Part shown: positions 11,283 to 20,786 of the stretch, in pieces | How the letters are laid out: each line of letters begins with the position of its first letter | Position numbering within the stretch: position 1 is the stretch's first letter | From: Hydractinia symbiolongicarpus | Taxonomy: Eukaryota > Cnidaria > Hydrozoa > Anthoathecata > Hydractiniidae | Direction: 5' to 3' | NCBI RefSeq assembly: GCF_029227915.1 | Contig: NC_079878.1 | Coordinates: 20,175,501-20,239,500 of the forward strand | DNA length: 64,000 bases | Made by a program: the position numbers and the translations under genes | The notes under the pieces: generated by a model | What the model was told of the DNA's origin: nothing | The model's database searches: none | The model's input: the letters and a program-made list of their open reading frames with translations, nothing else

Positions 11283-11933
11283 TTAATCAATATTTATGAT
11301 TTCTAAGTCCTTGCTTGACGATGGTGACGACTTTTTAGGTTTGTTGTTAACTTTTTGCCTTTTTGGGGCTGGTGCAGCTGAGGTGTTTCCAAAAAAGTTT
11401 CGAATATCTTTTTGCTTTTTCGTCTCTTTGCTTTGGCTTTTGGCTGTATTTTTTTTACGCTTTGGTCTCTCTTCGGTTGGAACCACGACATCTAAAATAA
11501 CTGCAATATGTAAGAACGAACCAAGAATCAATTCCTCTTTCGGCTCTGTATACAAGGCTTCTACAAGTTGTTGGTATCTTGCAAGAACCAAAAGATTGTT
11601 TACTGTCCCTGGTAAAGTAACAGTTATTTTACAGGGGATCTCCAAGCCTCCTTGAACGAGAGGTGATCTTCGATAGTGTACACTTGTCAACGTGGATTTC
11701 ATAGACGCTCCTCTGTCCAGAAGAAATTTTGTAACCCTTGAGATTTCTTTGGGTAAATGGCCAACTGGTTTGTCATTTCCGAATTCACAAACTTTGATTG
11801 CAAATCTATCGAAAACATTGTTGTTCTCATGAAAGCAGTCCAGTGATTGATTTTCCTCAGGTTTCCAATAAGTTTTATAATAATGGAATCCTCTGACAGC
11901 AGCTGTAAACTCGAACGTCTTGTTGTAAGCCAT
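11283..11933 (-). CDS. HIRAN-domain protein with C-terminal PIP box
   Basis: An intact 216-aa frame, divergent from the transposase. Residues ~5-75 match the HIRAN pattern: F-x-F-x-AAVRGFHYY near the start, W-x-P-E-x(3)-SLDCFHENNN, AIKV, then VGHLPKEISRV. HIRAN domains occur in the fork-remodelling helicase HLTF/Rad5, where they bind 3' ends of single-stranded DNA, and as stand-alone proteins. The rest (about residues 150-216) is Lys/Ser-rich and probably disordered. It contains QKDIRNFF at residues 174-181, an exact Q-x-x-h-x-x-aromatic-aromatic PCNA-interacting (PIP) motif, flanked by basic residues. There is no helicase domain. A role in bringing the element or its transposase to replication forks is my inference. 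The start is the first ATG after the divergent promoter; a spliced alternative is not evident. Confidence 0.85.
   Translation of the reverse strand: MAYNKTFEFTAAVRGFHYYKTYWKPEENQSLDCFHENNNVFDRFAIKVCEFGNDKPVGHLPKEISRVTKFLLDRGASMKSTLTSVHYRRSPLVQGGLEIPCKITVTLPGTVNNLLVLARYQQLVEALYTEPKEELILGSFLHIAVILDVVVPTEERPKRKKNTAKSQSKETKKQKDIRNFFGNTSAAPAPKRQKVNNKPKKSSPSSSKDLEIINID
11391..11414 (-). other. PIP-box codons of the HIRAN protein
   Basis: Codons CAA AAA GAT ATT CGA AAC TTT TTT on the minus strand give QKDIRNFF. All four anchor positions of the consensus (Q, aliphatic, two aromatics) are present, with KKQK and KRQKV basic patches nearby. Confidence 0.75.
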
Positions 11934-12288
11934 ATGGACGTCTTTTCTTTTCTAGCTCTGATGAAAAACAAAAATGTCAATCGATCGATTTTTTAATTGC
12001 CTAGCATGAAAATAGAACGTTTTTGTTCTATTTGTCAGTGTAGACCGAACTTTCCCAATTAAATAGAATGTTTTTGTTCGATTGGTTAGTCTAAACGGGC
12101 CTTAGCGAAGAAAAAAAGAATGTTTTTGTTCGATTGGGTAGTCTAAACGGGCCTTAGCCAAGAAAAAAAGAATGTTTTTGTTCGATTTTTAGTGTAAATA
12201 TAGGCCAAGTGAATGGAATGTTTATGTTCGAGTAAATATACAGGATACAGATAACTTACGTTTCCTTTTTTATCTCCCGGCTTTCAAA
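11934..12288. promoter_or_regulatory. Divergent promoter with repeated GAATGTTTTTGTTCGAT motifs
   Basis: The 355-bp gap between the two start codons holds four related copies near 12014, 12068, 12120 and 12171, and a weaker one near 12218. The first is a perfect inverted repeat, TAGAAC-GTTTTT-GTTCTA. The second to fourth lie in ~52-bp tandem units that also share TAGTCTAAACGGGCCTTAGC. They are candidate binding sites for the transposase or a host factor controlling both genes. Confidence 0.6.
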
Positions 12289-14129
12289 ATGTCTTACATC
12301 AGGAAGTTAGCTAAATTACAAGAGAAAGAAGCTCAACAAAGGGCCGCTGAAAAGGAAAAAACTTCAGACGAAACACCTTCAAACAGTTCTAGGGAACAAA
12401 GTAAGTATTTCTCTTTGATGTTTTTTTTTGTTATACCTACCTGCGAAGAAGTTTCTTTCTTTGTTTGAAAATTTTTAATTTTTGGTCAAAATTCGCAATT
12501 ACATAGTGGTTCGTTTTATTCATTTTAGGCCCACAACCAACTGACTTCCAGCAAGAATCATCCCTTGGTTCGTTAGACTACGAAGCTGTTACAGACGCGA
12601 CTGAAAATGTTAAATCCAGTGGCAAAAAATCATACAACCGTTGGTCAGAAAAAGAAAGATTTGATATCGGAAAATATGTTGCGATTCATGGTGGTGCGGC
12701 TGCAATCACAAAGTTTCAAACCAAAGACAGGCCGTTAAGTGAGAGTACAGCTCGAAGATTTGGCAATCTTTACAAAAAAGAGCTGAAAGATTCAACCCGA
12801 GAAAAACGTAGCGTGGTAACCAAATTTGTTCCTTTGAAACGCGGTAGACCTCTGTTCCTTGGCAGTCTAGATGAGATGGTACAAAGATTTTTAATTGCAC
12901 TGAGAAATCGAGGAGGTGTTGTTTCAAGAACAGTTGCAACCGCTGCAGCGAAAGCTCTAATATCACGAAACCCTCAATTTGAGTTGGGGCATATTAAAAT
13001 TGATAACAGTTGGGCAAAAAGCCTCTTCAAGAGAATGGGTTTCAAGAAAAGAATGAAAACGACCTCCAAAGTTGAAATCACTGAAGGAGCCAAAAAGGAG
13101 TGCGAATTACTATTTCTTCACGATATTGTTTCGACCATCGAACAACACAGCATCCCTCACCAACTTGTTATGAATCTGGACCAGACACCTCTTAAGTTTG
13201 TTCCAAGAATGAATCACACCATGGCGAAAAAGGGTTCATCGTCCGTCCCTATCGTTGGATCTTCCGACAAAAGATGCCTTACTGGTACCTTTATTATTAC
13301 GCTTGATGGTTCTTTTCTGCCAATGCAACTGATATATGGGGGGAAAACAAATCAAAGCCTCCCAAAGTTTGAATTCCCCGAATCGTTCTCACTAAGCGTT
13401 AATCCCAAACACTACAGCAATACACAAGAATCCATCAAAGTCATCAAAGAGATCGTTCTAAAGCACGTTGAAGACCAGAGGAAGAAGTTAAATAACCCAA
13501 AGCAAGCTGCTCTTCTAATATTCGATGTCTTTCGAGGACAAATTACTGAGGAAGTTACCGAATTGCTGAAGAAGAACAACATCTTCCTGGTTTTGGTTCC
13601 AAGTAACATGACACATATATTCCAGCCCTTGGATCTTACTGTGAATAATCATTGCAAGCAATTCATGAGAAATTTGTTCACTGAATGGTATTCAAAACAG
13701 ATCGAGAAAGAGCTATCCCTTAACAAAAAGATCGAAGATATAAATATTCAATTAAAGCTGACCACCATCAAGCCTCTTCATGCAAGTTGGCTCCTCCAGT
13801 TTTATAACCATATCACTTCGGCAGATGGCCGTGAAGTCGTTTTGAATGGGTGGAAAGCATCTGGAATTTACGACGCAGTTCGCATGGGATCCACTTCACT
13901 TGAATCCCTTGACCCTTTTCAAGATCTATCACCGCTGCCAGAAAGCAATAGTGTAATTACTCAGCCCATAACCGACATAATCAATGCGCCAGATTTATTA
14001 AAGGATAGCTTCATCAACGTGCGAGTCGAAAATGACGATGACAAAGAAGAGGAGTACACGCGTGACGAGGATGACATAGACTTTAGTCGGAATGCATTTG
14101 ACATTATCATAGACGATGAAGAAGAGTAG
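12289..14129 (+). CDS. DDE_1 (pogo/Tigger/CENP-B-like) transposase
   Basis: Exon 12289-12400 (ATG TCT TAC ATC) and exon 12529-14129 join in phase 1 through an AGC codon, giving 570 aa. The N-terminal region (residues ~55-110, SYNRWSEKERFDIGKYV to STARRFGNLYKKEL) and the next block (RGRPLFLGSLDEMV to FKRMGFKKRMKTT) look like the paired helix-turn-helix DNA-binding units of this family. The catalytic triad is visible: D255 in MNLDQTPL, D370 in LLIFDVFRGQ and D406 in THIFQPLD, a DD35D arrangement. The tail is strongly acidic (DDDKEEEYTRDEDDIDF). There are no stops or frameshifts, so the enzyme may be functional. It cuts and pastes the element at TA sites by family analogy. Confidence 0.9.
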
Positions 14130-14225
14130 ATTTTTAGTATTTGTTTTAAAATTCTTTGCTTTGTAATGCTTATTTCTACATCTTTACCAAAGAAAATTTT
14201 CGTTGAAATTTGAAAAAATCCTTCA

Positions 14226-14443
14226 CTCGCCAAAATTAGTTCCCGCCAAAATTAAAAAATCCGCTGACCCGCCAAAATAAGTTCCCGCCAAAATTAAAAA
14301 AAACCGCCACCCGCCAAAATAAGTTCCCGCCAAAATTAAAAATTTCGTTGATCCGCCAAAATTAGTTCCCGCCAAAATTAAATTTTTTTTAGATTTCCTT
14401 CGTCCGCCAAAATTAGTTCCCGCCAAAATAAGTTCCCTTAAGG
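14226..14443. repeat. Right transposon end: five iterons and TIR
   Basis: Five direct copies of GTTCCCGCCAAAAT in units shaped CCGCCAAAATtAGTTCCCGCC, separated by A-rich spacers such as AATTTCGTTGAT. The TIR occupies 14403-14443. A minus-strand frame through this array (AGTNFGG repeats) is just the repeat translated. Confidence 0.9.
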
Positions 14444-14445
14444 TA

Positions 14446-16590
14446 ATCTTTGTCCTTCGGTAGCCATTTTCTACCTTCTGTGCAGGTTTGGGCCGTAAAG
14501 ATAATTAAGGATAATTTGACGAAACAATGCCAAAGTTCCGCGCTGCTAGACGATTTTTTTCTAAAACTATGTGTTATCTGGTAAACAAGTTATCACACTT
14601 GTTTTCAAAAAATATTTCTGGTGTTTTTCTCGGCACTATACGTTAACTACACAAAAGTAAAATATAATTCAATAAATAAATAACTACAATTACATCTCGT
14701 GGTATGGATAGCTAGATCTATCGAAATGGAAAACTCTTTATTTCTAAATAATATTTTATAATGAATCTTCTTTGCCAATCGGTACAATATTCCTGCGATA
14801 AATTGATGCATCTTTAGTTGGGCAAATATTGTCGATACTATTTTTGACATTTGTGTTAACGATTTCACTAAAGAAAACGAGAAAGACTTGACGAAAATTA
14901 TATTTAACAAAATGATATTGCGTAGCACATATAGAAGCCTGTTACAAACTTTTATAGGTTCGTGATACTGCTCTAAGAATTTACTAGGACAAACATTCTA
15001 CATCATAGCATACTGACTGACGATGTCTTAAAATTTCTAAATTATTTCCTAAAATATTCTACGTTTTATTCTGCTACACAAAAAAGATTATAACTCGCAT
15101 CATGCATTTTTGTTTACGTATAGCTAACTTATGAATTTTATTGACGTGAAGAAAGGATATGCGTGGTATAAGAACAATTTTATAAGAACACAAGATTTTG
15201 CCAAAAATATAAACAATTGTATTAAAAACCAAGAACTGAAGTATACATTTGCTACAAAATAAGAAAAATCCACTATGCACATTATCTCTCAGACCACTAG
15301 TATCGTAGAATTAGGCATTTTGTGAGAGAAACTTCTCCCACAGTTTCCTCATGTCAGGAAAACTGGTTTTCAGCAAAACATAATAAAAAAAATTCTTAAT
15401 ATGGACATATCATAAATCACGTTTGGAAATTTCTACGCTGATTGTCTTTCTATTTGGAACTAAGGTTTAAACATGAATTAAAAAAGTAATTGAAAATATA
15501 ATAGAAATAGTATTATATCCTAGTAATGAAGTAGCAGTATATCGTATTTTTCATATATCTGAAAATCAGATATTAAATTAAAGATAACAGAAACTCAGTC
15601 ATATTTTCGAAGTTTTGTGCGTCATCGGTATAAATATTTTACAAACAAAACAATGTACTGTCATCCAACTCGAAAAGTTTGAATCATAGTAACATTGAAC
15701 TTTAAGATATTACCTTGTCAATAACATTTTCATCAGCTATATTTTCCTATGACAAATGCTGACGCAATAAAACAAGTGTTAGAACTAATGATCTGTAAGA
15801 GATAGTTTGCTGGGTTTATGATTGCATTGTGTAATGTAAACAAAAATTCAAAAATTCTGCTTTGATTCGAATTTGTTTTGATTTTGGAATATTTTCGAGT
15901 AGAGTTCTACTTGAGAACTTTAGACATTACGTTGCACTTACGCTTTAAATTTTTGTGGGGTTAAAAAAAAGTTTCGATATAACGAACTTTTCTTCGTTTC
16001 CCTTTACGCCTGGATAATTTAATAAGCTCATTTCACGGATTTTTTTCTTATTATATTCATGATGGAAAGAAAAGATGAAATTAGCGCCGAAGAGAGAACG
16101 AAATTTTTTAGGTAGAGCTGCGCGGTACAAATCTAAATAAAGCGAAGATTGAGCCTGAACCTACCCAATATATATAGCTTTCACTTTAGTTATAACACGA
16201 ACTAACTTTGTCGAAGTGCACGTGGCAAAAAGCAAAAAACATTCCAAATTTGTGGGTGAAACATTGAAATAACAAATTAAATAACTATACCTTTCTTCGT
16301 TAAGAGATCCACGCAGAACTGTCACAATGTTTTTTCAGTCGTTGATGTGGGGTAGCTCAGGAGTTATCTTGTAGGGAAGCAATGGTAAATATTTTGGTCA
16401 ATTCTTTCTGTATGTACTCTTACTCTTTTATTTAATCCAAGGAGAAGTGAATTTCAAATCGCTAACTTTTTATTTGCAGTATAAAACTTATGGCCTTCGT
16501 TACACGATGTTTTTCTAGCTTGTGATTCTTTATTCTTGTCCAAGGGTGGAGCAAGATTGGTTAATTCACTACCCGATTTTTGATTTTTGG
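14446..16590. other. No supported gene beyond the possible 14485-14507 exon
   Basis: AT-rich sequence. Near its start lies the possible last exon of the interrupted gene (AG at 14483-14484, then GGT TTG GGC CGT AAA GAT AAT TAA after splicing). The rest shows no coding signal, RNA gene or mobile-element end that I can support. Confidence 0.3.
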
Positions 16591-16698
16591 TTAGTTCTGA
16601 TCTAATTTTCTCTTTCCTGGTTTACTTGTCTTTCTCGTAGTAGTTGTTAATAGTGGAACATCGGTGTCTTCGTCGAAGTCGAAGCTGTTTAACGGATC
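16591..16698 (-). CDS. Candidate last exon with acidic tail, unknown gene
   Basis: On the minus strand a good acceptor (TTGTGTTTCAG) opens 36 codons ending TAA: DPLNSFDFDEDTDVPLL, then a Thr run and a basic end (RKTSKPGKRKLDQN). The coding quality is clearly above background. It starts in phase 0, and the exon candidate at 19139-19429 could end in phase 0 at a GTAAGA donor. The two may therefore belong to one minus-strand gene, with others unseen between. Confidence 0.45.
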   Translation of the reverse strand, partial: DPLNSFDFDEDTDVPLLTTTTRKTSKPGKRKLDQN

Positions 16699-17777
16699 CT
16701 GAAACACAAAATAAGAATCTTTCCCTTTAAAGTAACGTCTTTTTAAATACAAAATTAATTGTTAAATCTCGTGTATTAAAATCAAAATAAAACAAATTCA
16801 AATTACATTTTTTGTATATACACGTTTTTGGCTTATCTTCGCCTCCACTTTGTTAGTTTGAAGGAGAGTTAAGTTGCGTCAAATAATTACATAAATAGGC
16901 GACGTCACAAAATGTTCTGCAAACGGAATTTATGTCTGCAATACTAGAAACTATAAGAATCTTTTCCGTTGCTACGTTTGTGTTAAAATAACTGCTGCCA
17001 TTTTTATTTAAACCCGAAAAATATATATTTTGTAATTAAATACAAGAATAACAGGTTGTAGTAAAGAGACACATCGATTTAAGGAATATTAAAAATCAAG
17101 CTCCATTTAGTTAATAATGATTGCGTGCATTACCATTGCACATTAGACTTAATCTCTTTTTATAAGATACCTAGCGTAAGTGATGCCATTTTAGTCTCCT
17201 AATCTCCACACCAGTAACATTATTTTCTTTTTTTCTCATCAAAAATCTGACATTAAAAAATGAAAAAGGCCCTTGTTTTAGAGTCCATTAAAGGAAGCGC
17301 AATTTACGATTTTTTTGACCATGAATTCGCAATCATTAATTTCGCAATCTTATCTTGCGTGAACTTTTATTCCCTTGAGATAGGACTTTTACAAATTGCT
17401 CTCCCCTCCCTTCAAAAAAGATAATAAATGAAAAAATAATCGCAATTGGGGGTTGTACTTCACAACGTAAACATTTACTTCGTTTGGAGTGACGTACACG
17501 TATTTGCAATCGCCGTTCAATTCGCTTCGTGAAAATCCCCCTAGAGAAGAGGTTTATGCGTGATGGGTGATTTGGTTTTCATCTTGGTCGGAAAAATATA
17601 AAGGTTCTTTTTCGGACATCCTGCCGCAAATCTATTTATCAAACCTCCTGTGTACTAAGTTAAATCCTCCGGTGTGCTTCTCCGCGGAGGGAAGAGCAAA
17701 AAATATTTTTAGAACGTTCAAATGCGGGGGGTCTTAAATTATTTAAGAGCTTACAAAAGTCCTCTGAAGTCAGTCTA
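16699..17777. other. No supported gene
   Basis: AT-rich sequence, presumably intron or spacer. Phrases such as TTCGCAATC and GACGTCAC recur from dispersed repeats elsewhere in the window. Confidence 0.3.
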
Positions 17778-18530
17778 ATGGGTTGCAGTGCAAGTACGTG
17801 CTACGAACATAAATTATACGCTTGGGATATGTGGTCACTTTATTATAGCCAAATCTGGATGATCTACTGGATACTGATTGTCTTGCTGTGCTTGACCATA
17901 ATACTATTAACAATCGGCTTATACACCATATCACAACCGTAGAATCTTAAAGTGTCTTTCGAAAATCGATGGAACCCCGAACGCCGCCGAATCGCAACAA
18001 TCACCGACAGTATTCTAATCACTGACAACCCATGGGAGACACTGTGTCTGTTGCACACTGCGGAAGAAATATTTCGAAAGACCTCACGATTTTTACGAGA
18101 ACATGAGATAAGTCTCTCCATGGACGGGATGAACGAACGCTAGTATGTTGGGCTTGTGGAGCTGACGACGCTAACGGAAGCCATAGTTGCGTTGCCGCTC
18201 AATCCTCACCGAACTTTGCGAACTCATGTTGACATTATGTGTGAGGAGGAGTCGAACACAGGCCTTCCTTACTTTCCTAACTCATCATTTGTTAATTACC
18301 GTGCAGAGAAACCTGAGTAAAGCAATCCGATTGTTAACACAGACCCATATTTAGGAATCAGGCCAGAGATTGCATCCAAAACTCGTGAAGGAACTCAAAC
18401 CGTCATTACGCAGTTCGCTAGCCAACGTCCAGGCGCTTCTAGGACCGCGGAACTCTTGAAAGACCCCTTTACAGAGGATGCACTGCAGGCCGAAAACCCA
18501 GCTCCGAAAAATTACACTTTGATTTTTTAA
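17778..18530 (+). pseudogene. Membrane-protein-like frame broken by three stops
   Basis: From ATG at 17778 one frame runs 251 codons to TAA at 18528 with no frameshift. It is interrupted by TAG at 17940 and 18141 and TAA at 18318. Each stop is one C-to-T change from a Gln codon. It begins MGCSASTC (an N-myristoylation/palmitoylation-like start) and has a hydrophobic span at about residues 28-48 (IYWILIVLLCLTIILLTIG). A long polar region then reads in ordinary protein style (NPERRRIATITDS, TGLPYFPNSSFVNYRAEKPE). GC content is higher than in the flanks. Most likely an intronless pseudogene of a single-span membrane protein. The family is unknown and readthrough is a remote alternative. Confidence 0.5.
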
Positions 18531-18616
18531 ATATTTTATGTTTGGGAAACAAAAATGGCAGCATCAATTTTCTCTGTACCTCGCTATCGTTCCTAGAAAT
18601 TTCTTCGCAATTTTAA

Positions 18617-18896
18617 TTGATTAACAAGCCGAGTTTTATCCTCACGAGCTTTTCAACACAACAAGTGTTATTACCAAAATGGTACCGAAGCATTGTGCCA
18701 CGGCAAGCTACATTATCATTACATCATAGCAGTGTACGAAACCCAAGATGCGAGCAAACACCAGCCGAACAACAACTTCGCAATGCTCCATCAAATGGTT
18801 CGACGCCTTAACCCTTCCAACAAGTCCTGTCCAATCTGCACCAGAGCCCGATACGACAATACCAGCCTTAATCATAGTGAACACTGCCACTGAAGG
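18617..18896 (+). pseudogene. Coding-like fragment with frame change
   Basis: One frame reads QQVLLPKWYRSIVPRQ and on through a Pro/Ser-rich stretch to ~18800. A second frame from ~18795 then reads TSPVQSAPEPDTTIPALIIV and ends TEGSK plus TAA at ~18904. Together they resemble one tail with a frameshift. It lies just downstream of the broken frame at 17778-18530 and shares its higher GC, so it may be part of the same degraded locus. No family recognised. Confidence 0.3.
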
Positions 18897-19138
18897 CAGC
18901 AAATAAAAAACATTTCTTCACTACTTTCTTGGGATGTTTGAAGCAGGATACAGAGGAGAAAATTTGTTGTAAGGGTAAGAAGGCTAAGATGTTTGTTATT
19001 TGTTAATTATATCTTAGTGAATGTAAAATTTCTAATGATATTGGATATGATTAGCTATCAATGTAAAACTGCGTAATTTTGAACGAAAACTTTCTCCGAA
19101 TCAACTTGAGACCTAAAAGAAACAGTCTTTAGGCAAAA

Positions 19139-19429
19139 CTACTTAGTAGCTGCAAGACCACGTCTTACCAGGGCAACAAGCTCTCTTTCAAATACATTAA
19201 TGGTATTAAACAACCAATAGCCTTTAAAAACTGACTTTATGTGATTTATCTGCAATTCTAGCCAACTGATCATGTAACGCCAATCCCAGGAAGAAAGCAT
19301 TATACATCTCAGGCGCTCAAATAGTGGCAAAGCGTTTTTATCTAATTTGCGTTGTAATATGTTTCCGGAGGAGGCCATTGGAGTATATAACTGTCCAATT
19401 GGCCATAATCTGTCAAAGTTTATGTTCAA
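19139..19429 (-). CDS. Candidate exon, unknown protein
   Basis: A minus-strand frame of good coding character (RLWPIGQLYTPMASSG, LPLFERLRCIMLSSWDWRYM, FNTINVFERELVAL). It has a plausible acceptor (AACTTTGACAG) near 19413 and a GTAAGA donor near 19156 that leaves phase 0. It could join the phase-0 exon at 16591-16698. There is no recognisable domain. Confidence 0.4.
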   Translation of the reverse strand: MNINFDRLWPIGQLYTPMASSGNILQRKLDKNALPLFERLRCIMLSSWDWRYMISWLELQINHIKSVFKGYWLFNTINVFERELVALVRRGLAATK

Positions 19430-19799
19430 AAGTTGAAGCGCCAGTTTAGTCTACAAGTGCGACGAGTTTGTTTTCGAGAATTTGGGTGTTTTGCAGCAGA
19501 TAAAAAATTTGTTTGAAGGATCTTTAAGATAGCAAACAAAGGTAAAATATCAGGCACCTAAAAGGATTATACGTCGTCCGACTATTTTAAAGATAAATGC
19601 TGACAGCATTGGTGACATTTTTAAATGGCACTATGATTAGATGGACTACTTTACTTTTATGGAATCCCGAATAGACGTAAATTGTATTGGTACTCTGTCT
19701 AGATAATGAGAAGATTTGTTATGTTCCTTATATGCTTTCAAAAAAAACAATGTAAATGATAATATGGGCATATTTTTAAAATAATATATACAACTTTTT

Positions 19800-20330
19800 T
19801 TTGCGGCGGCATTATCTCCATGTTTTCTTCATCAGCCAGCTCTGTGCGTTTTCACTTGCTTGGTACAGGCATAACTGCTACCAAGGGTTTAAACCATTCG
19901 AAATATTGATCAGCCATATTATCAGTTGTGTCTCCTTCTTTAAAAGGGTCATGCATAGTCACCGTGTGGTTTGTAAATCAGTACCATAAGGGAACATAAC
20001 ATAATTATGTCTTAACTTCTTTGTAGGGTCGACAGATTTAGGATTACGATAAGCAGGATTCTTCATGTATATTGACAGTCATTGAAACTAAGTTTCCAAT
20101 TGACATTAACAAGTGTGAATTCTTTGCCATGTCTCCGTGGATCACAAATATAGCGAATATCTTTGATTGTTTTTTGGCCACTAAATGGAGCAGTATAGGG
20201 TCTAAAATTAAACGCTGTATCAATCGAGCATTTTGGTTGTTTAGCATCGGTCGTATACATAGCATCCTGCCACGTGCGAATACCTTTGCAATACATCTAT
20301 TGTCCTAATAACGACGAGAAAAACCCTTCG
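19800..20330 (-). pseudogene. Degraded coding-like fragments, minus strand
   Basis: Two stretches read like protein. At ~20063-20296 there is a Cys-containing segment (TWQDAMYTTDAKQPKC, then IKDIRYICDPRRHGKEF). At ~19806-19960 a segment (FKEGDTTDNMADQYFEWFKP) has an in-frame TGA before KRTELADEENMEIM. They do not join cleanly. They are either exons of the same minus-strand gene as 19139-19429 or a decayed copy. Confidence 0.25.
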
Positions 20331-20656
20331 TAACATCTCCCATAACGAGGTTAATAGGGAACTTAATTCTATTGAAACACTTTTTTCTCCAAAGTTATTT
20401 TGTCCTCAATAAAGTCTGGGCCCCGTTCGGCCATTTGGTAATTCGGTTTGGGATCTGTTTTAAACACAGGAGAATGTTCCTGTAAATTCAAAAATGAGAA
20501 TCGGCGATAATGACGCCAGTCCTAATGGCGTTATTTCTTTTTTCTTAATGTTGCTTTAAATTGGGTAAGTTTGATTAAATCAGCTTGATTCTTCAATAGT
20601 GAAACTCACGTGTTTAAGAGTTTAGAATAATGCCTCTACAGCGCGATTATGACGCT

Positions 20657-20786
20657 GTAACGTCATAAAATTTAACATTTGAGACATACTTTTTTCGGCA
20701 ACTTCAAAGGAAATTTCGGCGACTTTAAAGGAAAATGACGATATCCACTATGACCGTCACATACACTCCGTATTATTATAAGAGAT
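20657..20786 (+). repeat. Dispersed repeat, copy 1
   Basis: About 130 bp from GTAACGTCATAAAATTTAAC to the TATTATTATAAGAGAT end. It is matched at 60944-61074 with a few substitutions. Shared landmarks: CATTTGAGACATA, GATATCCACTATGACCGTCA. Confidence 0.75.

Larger units (their letters stand above)
10967..14443. mobile_element. Intact pogo/Tigger-like DNA transposon with HIRAN cargo gene
   Basis: A 3,477-bp element flanked by TA on both sides (10965-10966 and 14444-14445), the usual target duplication of the Tc1/mariner/pogo superfamily. Its ends are 41-bp perfect inverted repeats starting CCTTAAGGGAACTTATTTTG. It carries two divergent genes: a HIRAN protein (minus) and a DDE transposase (plus). 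Both are uninterrupted, and the identical terminal repeats argue for a recent, possibly active copy. TTAA inside CCTTAAGG could be read as a piggyBac-type site. I prefer TA because the flanking TACC/GGTA symmetry is then explained and the transposase is DDE_1-like. Confidence 0.9.

Noticed and set aside
14223-14426. Minus-strand frame with repeated AGTNFGG units
   Set aside because: It is the translation of the terminal iterons of the transposon, not a protein repeat.
10967-14443. TTAA (piggyBac-type) target duplication
   Set aside because: The transposase is DDE_1/pogo-like, and TA explains the extended TACC/GGTA symmetry at both ends.
19430-19530. Minus-strand KLVALVD..TGAS resembling a retroviral-type protease motif
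   Set aside because: Very short, a stop separates D from TGAS, and no other retroelement parts are adjacent.
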